A program made the translations under genes and the position numbers. Below the pieces are notes generated by a model. It worked only from the letters and a program-made list of their open reading frames with translations, was not told where the DNA came from and did no database searches. From Branchiostoma floridae (Eukaryota; Chordata; Leptocardii; Amphioxiformes; Branchiostomatidae), in contig NC_049991.1 of assembly GCF_000003815.2 (NCBI RefSeq), positions 12,248,955 to 12,312,954 on the forward strand: a DNA stretch of 64,000 nt, written 5' to 3'. Below, piece after piece: positions 62,960-64,000 of the stretch (positions are counted from its first letter, which is position 1; every line of letters begins with the position of its first letter).

Positions 62960-63031
62960 CCGCCATTTACCTGACATCAGGAGATCGAGGGGTGGAGTTC
63001 CCTGTTGTTTCTATCACAAGCTCTACATTCC
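62960..63031 (+). promoter_or_regulatory. Possible first exon and promoter of a gene to the right
   Basis: GGCCGCCATTTA (YY1-like, as at the ALYREF start) is followed about 65 bp later by a strong donor, TTCCA|GTAAGT, at 63031/63032. This resembles a short 5' UTR exon. No coding exon is seen in the remaining 1 kb. Confidence 0.25.
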
Positions 63032-63946
63032 AGTAAGTTTGTCACCTTTTATCTCATCCACGCATACATTGAAATACTTCTTACGTAGTTTGAAAGCCTA
63101 CAAGTGTAGAAGATCGCGTAGGTGTTCGTGATTTTTTCGGGGCGAAGTTTTGTGTGGCCGTGCGACGGTAGCCCACTTCCTTCCTTGGGGAGGGCAGCTG
63201 CAGGCATGCATGACACTATAGAATGGGAGGGCCAAGTCTGGAAAATTCCAATTTTCTGATCAACAGTTAGGTTAGTTGTAAAAACCCTTGCAATATCTGT
63301 CGTGAAACGTTTCATTTCGCCTTCGATGTATGCCGCCTAAGATTTAAGCTACTGCAAAATTATCTCGTAAATTTATGAAAATTTGCAGGTGTAACGTAAT
63401 CTAGCACTCGAAACGTCTAGAAAAATGAAGGCAGTGCAACCAAAATCCTTCAGTTGAAGTGAATAGAAAGTTAAGGGACATATTAAAGGACGATGTTTTT
63501 ATGTTGGCATCAGGACTTTTAAGCATAACACTGCCTTATTTGCATTGCAGTTGTTCCCATTTTCAAGGGTGATGGGCAAACACCACTTGTAAATTTGATT
63601 GCCTTGCATGATGTCACACAAGCGCTGTAGAAGGAGGAAGTTGCGATGATAAATTATACAAATCGTGAGCTGTTGATAATTTGATGTGTGCATTATTTAA
63701 TGCTATCCTTTTCATCTTTTATTCTAAATGGGATCTCTGAAATGTCTTAAAAGACGTTCAACTGGCTTTTCTAGTTACATGTACTGGCTTATTTGTTCCA
63801 CCAGGTCTGAAGAAAACGTGTACTGGTATTTCCAATTTTTCAAACCATGTACAGATAACGTTAACACTAACTGTTAATAATATTACAGCCTTGTCACAAA
63901 CTTTTAGATTAGGGGGCTAATATTAGAAAGTAGCAGGCAATGCGCG

Positions 63947-64000
63947 TAGCGGCTTGCGGCGAGCCACGAAGTGGCGAGCGGGGGGTAGGTACGGGAGGGG
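63947..64000. repeat. GC-rich low-complexity sequence at window end
   Basis: GCGCGTAGCGGCTTGCGGCG, then the palindrome GCCACGAAGTGGC, then GCGAGCGGGGGG. An abrupt change from AT-rich sequence suggests the edge of a dispersed repeat. Confidence 0.4.

Noticed and set aside
62755-63036. 93-codon plus-strand frame after ALYREF
   Set aside because: No similarity is recognised, and it overlaps a likely promoter region.
1-64000. CRISPR arrays, bacterial operons, tRNA or rRNA genes
   Set aside because: No regularly spaced repeats with spacers, no ribosome-binding-site-led gene strings, and no tRNA B-box-like GGTTCRANNCC with a matching A box were found.

Overview
The window is animal nuclear DNA from a draft assembly. 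It has intron-rich genes with GT-AG junctions, long AT-leaning non-coding stretches, MITE-type elements and three runs of N (19191-19290, 21353-22266, 23991-24090). The gene families (SLC26A11, ALYREF, an alpha-2,8-sialyltransferase, an LRR-Ig-FN3 receptor) and compact introns fit an invertebrate deuterostome. A lancelet (Branchiostoma) is my best guess, by inference only.

Left part, 1-17.8 kb: two SLC26A11-type sulfate/anion transporter genes lie head to head. Gene A (minus) is cut by the left edge, with four exons visible. Gene B (plus, 4047-15757) is complete: 17 exons sum to exactly 1905 bp (634 aa), with a sulfate-transporter core and a STAS domain. Exons 2 and 3 have the same length and phase in both copies. 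Intron 1 of B holds a decayed copy of gene A's first exon, most of whose differences are CpG transitions. Intron 3 of B holds a mariner-ended element with ~178 bp inverted repeats, and intron 10 an ~800 bp, 17-bp-unit GC-rich minisatellite. Downstream of the stop is a ~168 bp near-perfect foldback.

Middle, 18.6-31.8 kb: a minus-strand alpha-2,8-sialyltransferase gene, convergent with gene B and broken by all three gaps. Its type II anchor exon is at 31.6-31.8 kb, 7.4 kb from the rest. Exon 2 is split by the gap at 23991. Exons 4-6 carry sialylmotifs L, S, III and VS. About 50 bp of exon 2 recurs with homopolymer indels at the far contig end (19291), an assembly warning.

32-49.5 kb: about 17 kb with no gene I can support, containing a TG microsatellite, small repeats and scattered motifs. 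50.4-52.7 kb: an intronless minus-strand LRR-Ig-FN3 transmembrane receptor of neural-adhesion type (743 aa). 57.1-61.3 kb: a six-exon ALYREF mRNA-export adaptor (269 aa).

The most unusual signal is a set of six NRSE/RE1-like (REST/NRSF-type) motifs sharing the start TTCAGNACCAAGG, with unrelated flanks. One lies on each side of the LRR receptor gene, two lie just past the sialyltransferase 3' end, one is in gene A, and one is in the gene desert. A second is a pair of repeat copies (27.0 and 48.6 kb) with a hammerhead-ribozyme-like core whose central stem differs between copies yet still pairs.
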